A DNA stretch of 64,000 nucleotides, taken from assembly GCF_014193515.1 (NCBI RefSeq), contig NZ_BLXX01000005.1, positions 1 through 64,000 on the forward strand, given 5' to 3'. Below, in pieces: positions 53,941 through 62,137 of this stretch. Origin of the DNA: Geomonas silvestris. GTDB lineage: Bacteria > Desulfobacterota > Desulfuromonadia > Geobacterales > Geobacteraceae. Every line of letters begins with the position of its first letter. Position 1 is the stretch's first letter. Both the position numbers and the translations under genes were made by a program. The notes beneath the pieces are model-generated. The model was not told the origin of the DNA, searched no databases, and saw nothing but the letters and a program-made list of their open reading frames with translations.

Positions 53941-55640
53941 CGATCCCCCGACTGGCTGTGCGCCTTTTCCCCCTGGTGCTGTTGTTGATCCTGGTCCCGG
54001 CGCTCGCCGCCGCCGAGGAAGCGGTGGCCGGCCGCCCGGCTGCCGAGGCGCTCAGGCTGGGCGAGGCGATGTACCAGCGGGGAATCCTCCCCTCGGGGAA
54101 GCCGATGCGGGCCCTGGTGCAGGGGGACCTGGAGCTTTCCGGGACCATGACCACCTGCGCGAACTGCCACATGCGCAGCGGCCTGGGCTCCGCGGAGGGG
54201 GGGATCTTCACCCCTCCCACCAGCGGCAAGAAGCTCTACGGGCCGCTCACCGGACAGCAGGACATCCCGGGCCCCACCATGAGCCGCTCCATGTTCCAGA
54301 GCCCGCCGCGCCCCGCCTATGACGACGCGAGCCTTTTGCGGGCGCTCCTCTACGGCGTCGACCCCACCGGGCGCAAGTTCAGCGCCACCATGCCGCGCTA
54401 CCTCCTGGAGCCGGACGAGGCCCGGATCCTGCTCCACTACATAAAGCAGCTCTCCTCCACCACCTCGCCCGGGATCACCGACACCCGGATGCACCTCGCC
54501 ACCATCGTCTCGGACGGGGTCGCCCCCCAGGCCTGGGAGGCCCAGCTCGGTCCGCTGAAGGCCTTCTTCGACAAGGAGTGGAACGCCCGGCTCGCCATCC
54601 TGGGCTCCCAGTGGAACGCGCGCTGGTTCGGCTCCGGCGGGAAGCCAAGCGGCGGGCTCACCTACCGCGAGGTCTCCCTCGAGGTCTGGCGGCTCAAGGG
54701 GAAGCCCGAGACCTGGGAGACCCAGCTTGCCGAGTACTACCGCAAAAAGCCCGTCTTCGCGGTGGTGGGGGGGATGGTCTCCGGGAGCTGGAGCCCGGTG
54801 CACCGCTTCTGCGAGAAGGGGAAGATCCCCTGCCTGTTCCCGGCGACCGAACTCCCTCAGGTCGCCGAGCACGACCTCTACACACTCTACTTCTCCAAGG
54901 GGTACTTCCAGGAGGGGGAATCCGCCGCCAAGTACCTCTCGCGCGTGGTTGAGCTCCCGCCGGGGCGGGAGGTGGTCCAGGTGTTCCGGGACGACGAGGC
55001 CGGACGGGCCCTAAGCCGCGGCTTCGCCGAGACCTGGCTTAAGTTCGGCAAGAACCCGGTGCGCGAGGTGAAGCTTGAGGGGACCGGGGCGACCGGCGCC
55101 ACCTTCTGGAAAGAGTTGGCGGCCCGGCACCCGGGCGCGGTGCTGCTCATCTGGCTCCCCGCCGGGGACCTCGCCGGGGTGGAGCAGTTGGCCCTCGCCC
55201 CGCAGCGCCCCTCGACCCTGTTCTTCTCCTCGACGCTCCTCGAGGACCGCTCCCAGGCACTTCCCGAGCCGCTGCGCGACTTCAGCTTCCTGACCTGGCC
55301 CAAGAGGCTTCCCGGCGACGGCGACTACACCCGCCAGTTGGTGCGCGGCTGGCTGGGGAACAAGAAGCTCCCGGTCGCGGACCTCGCCACCTCGGCGCAG
55401 AGCTACTTCATAACCCGGATGCTTTCGGTCGCCCTCATCGACATGGGGACCGACTACTACCGCGACTTCTTCCTGGACCTCCTGGACTGCACCCCGGACC
55501 AGGTGAACAGCTCGCTGCGCTACCCGGTGCTCAGTTTCGGCCCCGGCCAGCGCTACGCCTCGAAGGGGTGCTACATCGTGGCGCTGGGGAAGGGGGCCCA
55601 GCCCAAGCTGGTCAAGAAGAGCGATTGGGTGATCTACTGA
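53937..55640 (+). CDS. Monoheme cytochrome c fused to a periplasmic binding-protein domain
   Basis: A 567-residue exported protein (signal to about 26). The N-terminal cytochrome c domain has C74-ANC77-H78, with a likely distal Met in ATMPRYLLEPDEA. A type I periplasmic binding-like domain (about 185-560) follows, with VFAVVGGMVSGSWSPVHRFCEKGKIPCLFPATELPQ-like lobe structure. Such a fusion suggests a redox protein that also binds a small ligand or a partner. The start lies in the ATGA overlap with the SCO gene, so the two are co-translated. Last gene of the cluster. Confidence 0.82.
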   Translation: MTIPRLAVRLFPLVLLLILVPALAAAEEAVAGRPAAEALRLGEAMYQRGILPSGKPMRALVQGDLELSGTMTTCANCHMRSGLGSAEGGIFTPPTSGKKLYGPLTGQQDIPGPTMSRSMFQSPPRPAYDDASLLRALLYGVDPTGRKFSATMPRYLLEPDEARILLHYIKQLSSTTSPGITDTRMHLATIVSDGVAPQAWEAQLGPLKAFFDKEWNARLAILGSQWNARWFGSGGKPSGGLTYREVSLEVWRLKGKPETWETQLAEYYRKKPVFAVVGGMVSGSWSPVHRFCEKGKIPCLFPATELPQVAEHDLYTLYFSKGYFQEGESAAKYLSRVVELPPGREVVQVFRDDEAGRALSRGFAETWLKFGKNPVREVKLEGTGATGATFWKELAARHPGAVLLIWLPAGDLAGVEQLALAPQRPSTLFFSSTLLEDRSQALPEPLRDFSFLTWPKRLPGDGDYTRQLVRGWLGNKKLPVADLATSAQSYFITRMLSVALIDMGTDYYRDFFLDLLDCTPDQVNSSLRYPVLSFGPGQRYASKGCYIVALGKGAQPKLVKKSDWVIY

Positions 55641-55684
55641 CGGTTTCAGGTCTTTGGTTGTGATCAGCAGGAGGGAGTGCAGTC

Positions 55685-55716
55685 GAGGTGGCCGTTTCAG
55701 GCCGCCTCTTTTTTTT
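55685..55716 (+). terminator. Terminator of the exported redox cluster
   Basis: GAGGTGGCC, GTTTCA, GGCCGCCTC and eight T. It ends the transcript that starts upstream of the copper genes. The 3' end of the opposite gene overlaps it. Confidence 0.85.
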
Positions 55717-56035
55717 CGCGGATCGCCACCTCGGTGAACCGCGACCCCGGACGGCACCAGGGACGCGGCAGCGCGGTGTCGCAGCAGGAAAAGTGCGGTA
55801 CCCGGGCGAGCAGATAGGTGGGATGGCTGAAGAAGTCGGCGTGAAACCAGGTCTCGTTTTCCAGGACGCAGGTGCCCTCTCCCTGGGCGCCGCAGAACGG
55901 GCAGGTGGCGGGAGCCAGGCGGCCGTACTCCACGATGATGTTGAATCGGCTGCCATCCTTTGAGATGGTTGCCGAGGTGACATACCAGGGAGGGGCGAGG
56001 CCCAGGGTTGCGGATATGAAGACCAGCTGGTCCAT
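55697..56035 (-). pseudogene. ISL3 transposase zinc-finger remnant
   Basis: A 112-residue frame matching only the N-terminal zinc-finger part of ISL3-family transposases: LGLAPPWYVTSATISKDG, then CPFCGAQGEG, WFHADFFSHPTYLLARVPHF and PRPWCRPGSRFT. The whole catalytic DDE part is absent and the frame ends within a terminator. The second Cys pair (SCCDTA) is altered. It is either a transposase remnant or a domesticated DNA-binding domain. Confidence 0.7.
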
Positions 56036-56470
56036 GGTGAAAGCTACCTCGATGAGAATGCGCCCGGTGGGGCGTGAGCCGTGAGTTCCTTTGCTTGAGA
56101 CGGCGAGCCTGCCCTACCTTTTACAGGTATCGTGCCAGCCGCCGCGGACGCGGGAGTCCCTGATTCACAACAATTTTGGCTGCCGGGGGGAAGCGGGCGG
56201 GCTGCCAAGAAATTTGCTGCTGCCAGGGGATTTGGCGCCCGCGGCGCCTGGCAAGCCGGCCCTGCGTGGCCGAAACCCGCAGCGTCAGCTCCTCTTTTAG
56301 CGCCCGAAATTGTCCTGGCACCCCGGCACTCTGGTTTTCTATCGGCTGGTGAGCCGATTGACTTGAACACCGAGGACGGCTATAGTCAGGGCCGGTTCAG
56401 ACTCCCGGTCGCGCGGTTGAAGAGGCGGGCGGTCGTCAGGACCGGCAAAAAAAGAGACGGAGGCAGGTTC
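56036..56470. other. Gap between the ISL3 remnant and mobB
   Basis: About 435 bases. An open frame in phase with mobB runs back to 56132 but has no ribosome binding site and biased composition, so it is not taken as coding. No molybdenum-cofactor riboswitch could be recognised. Confidence 0.4.
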
Positions 56471-56986
56471 ATGGAGACAAAGGCCGTATCGTTTGTAGCA
56501 AAATCGGGGACCGGCAAGACCACCTTGCTCGAGAAGGTCATCGTGAACCTGAAGGAGCGCGGGCTGCGGGTCGGGGTGATCAAGCACGACGCGCACCGCT
56601 TCGACATCGATCATCCCGGCAAGGACAGCCACCGCCTCACCGCCGCGGGGGCCGACACCATGCTGATCTCCTCGCCGGAGAAGCTTGCCGTGGTGAAAAA
56701 GCACCGGGCCTCGCCCCCCATCGAGGAGCTGATCGCCACCTATTTCGGTGACGTCGACATCGTCCTTACCGAGGGGTTCAAGCTGAGCAGCATGCCGAAG
56801 ATCGAGCTGCACCGCCAGGAACGCAGCCAGACCTTGCTCTGCCGCGGCGAAAACTACGACGCGACCCTCATCGCCATCGCAAGCGACGAGGCGCTCGAGG
56901 TCGACGTCCCGGTGCTCGACCTGAACGACCCGGCCCAGGTGGCCCAGTTCGTGGTCGACTACTTCAAGGTGCAGCCGAGCCACTAA
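56471..56986 (+). CDS. mobB: Molybdopterin-guanine dinucleotide biosynthesis protein MobB
   Basis: A 171-residue GTP-binding protein starting METKAVSFVAKSGTGKTTLL, with the P-loop AKSGTGKTT. HDAHRFDIDHPGKDSHRLTAAGA follows, the MobB signature with the DxxGKDS/H region, then LTEGFK. It assists insertion of the guanine nucleotide into molybdenum cofactor. AGGCAGG lies before the ATG. Confidence 0.92.
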   Translation: METKAVSFVAKSGTGKTTLLEKVIVNLKERGLRVGVIKHDAHRFDIDHPGKDSHRLTAAGADTMLISSPEKLAVVKKHRASPPIEELIATYFGDVDIVLTEGFKLSSMPKIELHRQERSQTLLCRGENYDATLIAIASDEALEVDVPVLDLNDPAQVAQFVVDYFKVQPSH

Positions 56987-57012
56987 CCCTTCCGAAAAAC
57001 CCGCCCGACCTG

Positions 57013-57041
57013 CGGCTCCCACCCTGAGAAGGGGGGAGCCG
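57013..57041 (+). terminator. Terminator after mobB
   Basis: CGGCTCCC, a loop of about 13 bases, GGGAGCCG, then TTTC. Moderate quality. Confidence 0.6.
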
Positions 57042-57251
57042 TTTCATTTGAGCCTTCAGCGAGCCTCCCCCGCAGCCCCCCAACTAGAAAATATTGCAGC
57101 GCTCTTGCACGCCGAACAAATAATGATAGCCTTCTCATGTTTTGTTTCTTAAGAAATCGCGGTGAGTGGAGCGGCGGCCCTGGCCACCCTGCGGTTACCG
57201 CCGAGGTCGCCGTTTCGGCGAGTGCTCTGACTTTCCTAAAGGAGGCTGAAG

Positions 57252-58634
57252 ATGAAACGGTTCCTGCTCCCCTTCCTGGTTCCCGTCCTGGTATTTGCAA
57301 CGCTCGCGGTCGCGCACGCGGGGGTGACGGCAGAAAGCTTCTCCGTCTCACCGTTTGTGGGCGGCTACTCCTTCCTCGGCAGAGAGCACCTGAAGACCCG
57401 ACCGGTGGGAGGGGTGCGCGGCGGCTACAACTTCACCAAGCACGTCGGCGCAGAGGCGGCCTTCGACTTCACCCGGACCGAGGCGCGCTACTCCGAGACC
57501 GACTTCAACGTCTACGACTACCATTTCGACATGCTGTACCACTTCCTGCCGGACGGGCCGCTGGTCCCGTTCCTGGCGGCCGGCTACGGCGGGCAGACGC
57601 GCTATTCCGCCTATGAGGGGTCCGTCACCCATGGCGTCTTCAACTACGGTGGCGGGATGAAGCTCTTCCTCACCGACAAGATGGCCCTGCGCGGCGATGT
57701 GCGGCACCTGATCCAGAAGCACGACGAGCACAGCTACCACGACCTGCAGTACACCGTCGGGCTCGATTTCCTCTTCGGCGGCGTGAAGCCGGCGGCAGCC
57801 GCCCAGGCCCGGCCCCCCCAGGCGCTGCCCGAGCAGCCGGCGCCGGCCCCCGCGCCGGCCGAGGTGCCCCCCCCGGTGATCCCTGCCGAGCCGCAGCGCG
57901 GCCACTTCACCTACTGCGTGACCCTGCACGGCGAGTTCGACATCGACCGCGCCCTGATCCGCCCCGAGTACCGCGAGGAGATCGCGCTCGTCGGAGACTT
58001 CATGAAGAAATATCCGGACACCACGGCGGTCATCGAGGGTCACACCGACAACGTGGGGGATGCCGACTACAACCTGAAGCTCTCCCAGCGCCGCGCCGAG
58101 GCGGTGGTCAACTACCTGGTGGACAACTACGGCATCGACCGCTCCCGCCTGACCGCGAAGGGGTACGGGCTCACCCGCCCGGTGGCCGACAACGCGACCG
58201 ACGCCGGGCGCCAGAAGAACCGTCGCGTCGAGGCGGTCATCGACTGCGCCTTCGACGCCACCAAGGTCGAGCCCCCCGAGCGGCTCTGCATGGGGCTCGT
58301 GCTCGATTTCGAAAGCGGCAGCGCGCAGATCAGGGCCGAGGACCGCTCCGAGATCGCCAAGGTGGCCGACTTCATGAAGCGCTACCCGACCACCACCGCG
58401 CTCATCGAGGGGCACACCGACAACGAGGGGACGCCGGAAGGGAATATGAAGCTCTCCCAGGAGCGGGCCCAGGCCGTGGTCGACTACCTGGTGCAGAACT
58501 TCGGCATCGAGCAGAACCGCTTGGCGGCGAAGGGGTACGGTGCCACCCGGCGCATCGCTTACAACGCGACCCCCGAGGGGCGCGCCAAAAACCGCCGCAT
58601 CAACGCGGTGATCGACTGCGTGGTCCGGAAGTAG
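57252..58634 (+). CDS. Outer-membrane protein with two OmpA-like C-terminal domains
   Basis: A 460-residue protein with a signal peptide (cleavage after AHA at about 23). An N-terminal eight-stranded OmpA-like barrel (about 28-178, rich in aromatic strand ends) and a Pro/Ala linker (about 180-210) follow. Two OmpA/MotB peptidoglycan-binding domains follow in tandem (about 215-330 and 345-458). Each has VIEGHTDNVG or LIEGHTDNEG, the N/Y LSQxRAxAVVNYL helix and KNRR end. AGGAGG precedes the ATG. Usual OmpA proteins have one such domain. Confidence 0.88.
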   Translation: MKRFLLPFLVPVLVFATLAVAHAGVTAESFSVSPFVGGYSFLGREHLKTRPVGGVRGGYNFTKHVGAEAAFDFTRTEARYSETDFNVYDYHFDMLYHFLPDGPLVPFLAAGYGGQTRYSAYEGSVTHGVFNYGGGMKLFLTDKMALRGDVRHLIQKHDEHSYHDLQYTVGLDFLFGGVKPAAAAQARPPQALPEQPAPAPAPAEVPPPVIPAEPQRGHFTYCVTLHGEFDIDRALIRPEYREEIALVGDFMKKYPDTTAVIEGHTDNVGDADYNLKLSQRRAEAVVNYLVDNYGIDRSRLTAKGYGLTRPVADNATDAGRQKNRRVEAVIDCAFDATKVEPPERLCMGLVLDFESGSAQIRAEDRSEIAKVADFMKRYPTTTALIEGHTDNEGTPEGNMKLSQERAQAVVDYLVQNFGIEQNRLAAKGYGATRRIAYNATPEGRAKNRRINAVIDCVVRK

Positions 58635-58693
58635 GGGAATGGGTGGGCTAGGCGGACTTCGGGAAGCCTCGGCAGGCAGCGGGAAGAAACGGA

Positions 58694-58727
58694 AAAGGGA
58701 GGAAACCAAGGTTTCCTCCCTTTTTTT
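58694..58727 (+). terminator. Terminator after the OmpA-like gene
   Basis: AAAGGGAGGAAACC pairs with GGTTTCCTCCCTTT around a short loop, then several T. Strong. Confidence 0.85.
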
Positions 58728-58831
58728 CGTGCCTCGGGCAGGAAGGTCGGGGGAATCTCGTTCCCACGCCCCGGCGTCCCTGGTTTTGGCAGCGGACAAA
58801 GGCTCAATTCCGGGAAGGACGTCCGCCTGGA

Positions 58832-58949
58832 TCCCCTCTCCCCTTGCGGGAGAGAGGGACAGGGTGAGGGGAAAGGTGCCACGTTCATTGCCGATGGCAG
58901 CTTCACCCACCCCCCCGGCCCCCTCCCGTCGAGGGAGGGGGGGATGTGG
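58832..58949 (+). repeat. Family A intergenic repeat, full copy
   Basis: Runs from TCCCCTCTCCCCTTGCGGGA through GCAGCTTCACCCACCCCC to CCCCTCCCGTCGAGGGAGGG, then GATGTGG and TTCCGGAAGAACC. Nearly identical in layout to the copy at 32171. Confidence 0.8.
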
Positions 58950-59006
58950 TAGTCCCGAAGCTTCCGGAAGAACCAGCGTCGGAGCAGGAGCGGTTAGGAA
59001 ATGGGC

Positions 59007-59591
59007 TCAAGCGGGGCTTATGCTGAGGCGTGGGGCGGGAAGGCGTCTCGCCACGATGGTGCGGTGCCGCTCGCGCAGGCTGGCCAGGTTCCCCTCGAGG
59101 AAGCCGAGCGCAACGCGCTCCTCAGCGGCGCCTGCCAGGTAGGCATCGACCAGTTGTCCCATGTAGAGGTTGTAGCTTTTGGTGGAGGAGCCGTGGGCGT
59201 AGTTGCGTCCCGGGAAGCGGCGGATGTCGCCGTCGAAGTCGGGGGAGATGTGGTAGAGCTCGTGGAAGATAGTGATCAGCTTCTCGCGTGGGGAGAGTTC
59301 CAGGAAGCGGGGGACCAGGAAGTAGATGACGTAGAGCACCTCCTCGCCCAGGTGCATGATGGTCGGCATGGTGCAGACCACCCGGCGTCTGCCGCGCCGG
59401 GTGGTCATCGACTTCTCTCCCCCCGCAAAGCGCAGCGGGTGGATCTTGGCGAGGCTCCCTCCCGCGCTGGGGCGGCCGCTGGAAACGCAGATCAGGAGCC
59501 GGTCGGGGAGGACGTGGTTCAGTTCGGGGCAGCTTAGGACGATGTCCCTGATCAGCCGCTCCAATTCGCCGGTTAGATTAAGCGTGCTCAC
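59007..59591 (-). CDS. Putative metallopeptidase with an HExxH motif
   Basis: A 194-residue soluble protein of unknown function. It contains TIFHELYHISPDFDGD, a zinc-protease HExxH followed after some 17 residues by an NYAHG histidine that could be the third ligand. No signal peptide, so cytoplasmic. Similar proteins of this size occur as stand-alone putative peptidases in phages and bacteria. It is the last gene of a minus-strand series with the small cytochrome 48 bases upstream. Confidence 0.65.
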   Translation of the reverse strand: MSTLNLTGELERLIRDIVLSCPELNHVLPDRLLICVSSGRPSAGGSLAKIHPLRFAGGEKSMTTRRGRRRVVCTMPTIMHLGEEVLYVIYFLVPRFLELSPREKLITIFHELYHISPDFDGDIRRFPGRNYAHGSSTKSYNLYMGQLVDAYLAGAAEERVALGFLEGNLASLRERHRTIVARRLPAPRLSISPA

Positions 59592-59639
59592 GTCCGACGA
59601 ACCTCGGGTAGTGCAACAGCGGGAAACGTTACGGGCTGC

Positions 59640-59939
59640 CTACTTGCCGGCAGCGCTCGCCTTCAGCTTGTGGCAGAACAGGCAGCGCATCGGGCCGTCC
59701 TTGGGTTTTACCGGGTGCTTGGCCGGGAACGGCACGCCGCCCGGTTCGAAGTGGCAGGAGGGGCAGGTCTTGTCGACCTCCATCTTGCTCTGGGTTTTCT
59801 TGAACAGCTCGTAGGCGGCCTGGTGCTTCTCGTCCACCGGAACCCGCTTGGTTTTCTCTTCGCCGGAGATGGCGTAGAAGACGGCCAGTACGATGACGAT
59901 GACGCCGATGAACAACCAATCCTTCTTGCTAATTTTCAT
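59640..59939 (-). CDS. Small membrane-anchored di-heme cytochrome c
   Basis: A 99-residue protein: an N-terminal membrane anchor (WLFIGVIVIVLAVFYAI) and two heme sites, CPSCH and CLFCH, in a 33-residue tail. The ATG is chosen because GGAGG lies six bases before it; a TTG one codon earlier is in frame. It probably carries electrons in the periplasm, attached to the inner membrane. Its partner is unknown; it lies next to a HgdC-like activator gene. Confidence 0.85.
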   Translation of the reverse strand: MKISKKDWLFIGVIVIVLAVFYAISGEEKTKRVPVDEKHQAAYELFKKTQSKMEVDKTCPSCHFEPGGVPFPAKHPVKPKDGPMRCLFCHKLKASAAGK

Positions 59940-60011
59940 CAAATCCCTCCGGATGCTTAAGGCTGCCGGTGAAAGTAAACGGCCGGCGTCGAAAATTCAA
60001 GGAAAATGTGG

Positions 60012-60785
60012 CTACAGCGAGGCACAGCCGATGGCGCCGTTGTGCTGCGGGAATTTGGGGATTACGAGCTCCATGGCGCAGCGTTCCCTCAAAAGGGAGA
60101 CCATCGCGCCGTTTAAGGCGACGCCGCCGGTGATCACCAGGGTCTGGGACGGGAAGCGTTTCAGCATGGGGAGCACCCTCTTCACCAGGGTGAGGTTCAC
60201 GCCGGCGCAGAGTTGCGGGACCGGGTGGCCGCGCAGGATCTGGCCGATCAGTTCGCTCTCGCCGAAGATGCCGCAGGTGGCGTCCAGGGCGATGGGGCCC
60301 TCGGCGTGCGAGGAGAGTTCCTCCAGGGAGACCTCGAGGACCGCGGCCATGTTTTCCAGGTAGCGGCCGCTCGAGGCCGCGCACTTGTCGTTCATGACGA
60401 AGTCGTTGAGCCGGCCGGAGACCACCTGGGCCACCTTGGTGTCCTGGCCCCCCATGTCCAGCAGGGTGAAATCGGCGAGGCCGGTCTGGGCGCGGGCCCC
60501 GGCGACGTGGGCCTTGATCTCGGAGATCACCTTGGCGCCGTGCAGGTTGATGGTGTTACGGCCGTAGCCGGTCACGGTGATGCTCGCGTTGGCAAGCTCG
60601 TCGGGGGTGAAGATGCCGCTTGCTGCCAGGTCGAGGCAGAGCTCCTCGTTCACGATGCTGCCGTACTTCTTGTAGAAGGCGATGGTGTCCAGGTCGGCGA
60701 GCCTCACGATCTCGCCCTCACGCAAGAGGGCGAACTTCGCCTTCCTGCTGCCCAGGTCGATGCCTATATGATAAATCTCTGACAT
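60012..60785 (-). CDS. 2-hydroxyacyl-CoA dehydratase activator-like ATPase (HgdC/BadF-BcrA family)
   Basis: A 257-residue protein of the ASKHA fold: GIDLGSRKAKFALL, then DMGGQDTKV, and the iron-sulfur cysteines in NDKCAASSGRYLE and DATCGIFGES. Two monomers bind one [4Fe-4S] cluster and use ATP to drive single-electron reduction of the partner enzyme. The partner is encoded upstream on the same strand at 61146. Together they resemble the YjiL/YjiM or double-cubane-cluster pairs. Substrate unknown. Confidence 0.88.
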   Translation of the reverse strand: MSEIYHIGIDLGSRKAKFALLREGEIVRLADLDTIAFYKKYGSIVNEELCLDLAASGIFTPDELANASITVTGYGRNTINLHGAKVISEIKAHVAGARAQTGLADFTLLDMGGQDTKVAQVVSGRLNDFVMNDKCAASSGRYLENMAAVLEVSLEELSSHAEGPIALDATCGIFGESELIGQILRGHPVPQLCAGVNLTLVKRVLPMLKRFPSQTLVITGGVALNGAMVSLLRERCAMELVIPKFPQHNGAIGCASL

Positions 60786-60796
60786 GGTCTTAACCT

Positions 60797-61160
60797 CACA
60801 GGGATAAAGTCCTAAGCTAACAGGGATGAATGGGATTGATGGGATAAAACCTTAAACTAACAGGGATGTATGGGATTGACGGGATGTATTCTTCTAAAGG
60901 TCCAAACTCTTGAAACTTCCAGACTCGTTTTTTTGTCCTAAACCAAAATCAAAAGCTTGAATGCTCATATAGGTCTTAAAGAGCAGTTTTGCAGCTTTGA
61001 GAGGTTTAAGCCGTTATCCTCTTAATCCCCTTCTCCCTGTTGAAGGTTTAGGCCGTTATCCCTTGATCCCCTTCTCCCTGTTGAAGGTTTTAAGCCGTTA
61101 TCCCGTTAATCCCATTCATCCCTGTTATTATTTGGTGCTATCTGTTTATCCCTGTCGGTC
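60797..61160. repeat. Inverted arrays of a 'cagggatgaatgggatt' repeat
   Basis: Two units of ACAGGGATGAATGGGATTGA type at 60797-60890. The opposite orientation (GTTATCCCGTTAATCCC, ATTCATCCCTGTTA) with a different tandem (AAGCCGTTATCC, CCTTCTCCCTGTTGAAGG) lies at 61008-61160. They flank a gene-free, AT-rich gap between the activator and dehydratase genes. Confidence 0.7.
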
Positions 61161-62132
61161 GTCCAGCAGTTCCAGGAAGCCTTCCACCCTGATCTTGGTG
61201 CGTGCGTCCACCGCGCTCGGTTTATCCCCCTCGAGGGTCAGGATGGGGAGGTCGATGCTCTTTCTCAACACCATGTCCTCGATCTGCCTGAAGCAGAAGG
61301 ACTGCACGTAGTGGATCACGCCGTCCACCCGGCGCGCCTTCAGTTCGCGCACGATGTCCTCGAGCCGGTGGAAGATGTCGTAGGGGTAGGTGTAGGCACG
61401 GTACTGCTCGACCAGGTCCGGCAGGTCGTAGGGCATGGCGAACTGCCGCTGGGTCTCGTTGAAGACCACCCGCGCCCCCTGCCCCTCGAGGAAGTCGTAC
61501 AGCCCGCTCAAGATGGGCGGCACCCCGAGGTAGGCCAGGCGGAGCCGGTCCCGCCGCGGCGGCCGGCGCACGGCCTCGGCCAGAAGGGCGTCCACCTCGG
61601 CCTCGAACTTGTCCGGATCGCCGTTCATGTCGGAGGTGCAGACCTGGAAGTAGTGGTTCTCCTCGCCGGTCACCTTGTCTTCCTGCCAGGTGAGCCGGTC
61701 GATCTCGCGCACCTTGACCCGGATCCGGTCCAGACGCTCCTTGGCCGCCTGCACCGCATCCCAGCCAACCCCCAGATGCCCCATGAGGGTCTCGATCTCA
61801 CCCCTGAGCAGCTCCGCGCTGCGGCTGGTGGGGTAGGCGAACGGATAGACCTTCACCCCCTGCAGCGAAAGCACCTCCATGAGTGCCTTGGTGTAGCTGC
61901 AGTCTCCTTCCGTGACCGCGATCATCTCGGTGAGCCCGCTGGTCACCACGGCGCCGTAGATCCCCTTGATCCAGCCGCAGACGTTGCGGGGGAAACCGGC
62001 CAGTTCGGCATCTTCGATGAGTGAATGATTCTCGGGATTGGTGATGAAGATGTTGTTGAGGTCAACGGGGACCGCTCCCGCTGCAATCACGACTTCCAGC
62101 GGGATGGTGGAGGTGAAACCTACTTTGCGCAA
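61146..62132 (-). CDS. 2-hydroxyacyl-CoA dehydratase (HgdB)-like protein
   Basis: A 328-residue single-subunit member of the HgdB/BcrB-BcrC family. Conserved cysteines: C52 (RNVCGW), C78 (EGDCSY), C165 (FQVCTSD), C280 (QSFCFRQ), candidates for cluster ligands. The family includes 2-hydroxyacyl-CoA dehydratases, benzoyl-CoA reductases and double-cubane-cluster proteins, all fired by an ATP-dependent activator. The TTG start is supported by GGAG at seven bases, and the upstream membrane-protein gene ends six bases before. A lone HgdB-like subunit suggests a non-classical enzyme. Confidence 0.82.
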   Translation of the reverse strand: MRKVGFTSTIPLEVVIAAGAVPVDLNNIFITNPENHSLIEDAELAGFPRNVCGWIKGIYGAVVTSGLTEMIAVTEGDCSYTKALMEVLSLQGVKVYPFAYPTSRSAELLRGEIETLMGHLGVGWDAVQAAKERLDRIRVKVREIDRLTWQEDKVTGEENHYFQVCTSDMNGDPDKFEAEVDALLAEAVRRPPRRDRLRLAYLGVPPILSGLYDFLEGQGARVVFNETQRQFAMPYDLPDLVEQYRAYTYPYDIFHRLEDIVRELKARRVDGVIHYVQSFCFRQIEDMVLRKSIDLPILTLEGDKPSAVDARTKIRVEGFLELLDDRQG

Positions 62133-62137
62133 AAGAT

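Noticed and set aside
56132-56470. N-terminal extension of MobB by 113 residues
   Set aside because: No homology or ribosome binding site; MobB proteins begin directly with the P-loop strand.
60797-61160. Possible CRISPR-like array
   Set aside because: Repeat units vary, spacers are not uniform and the two blocks are in opposite orientation; no cas genes.
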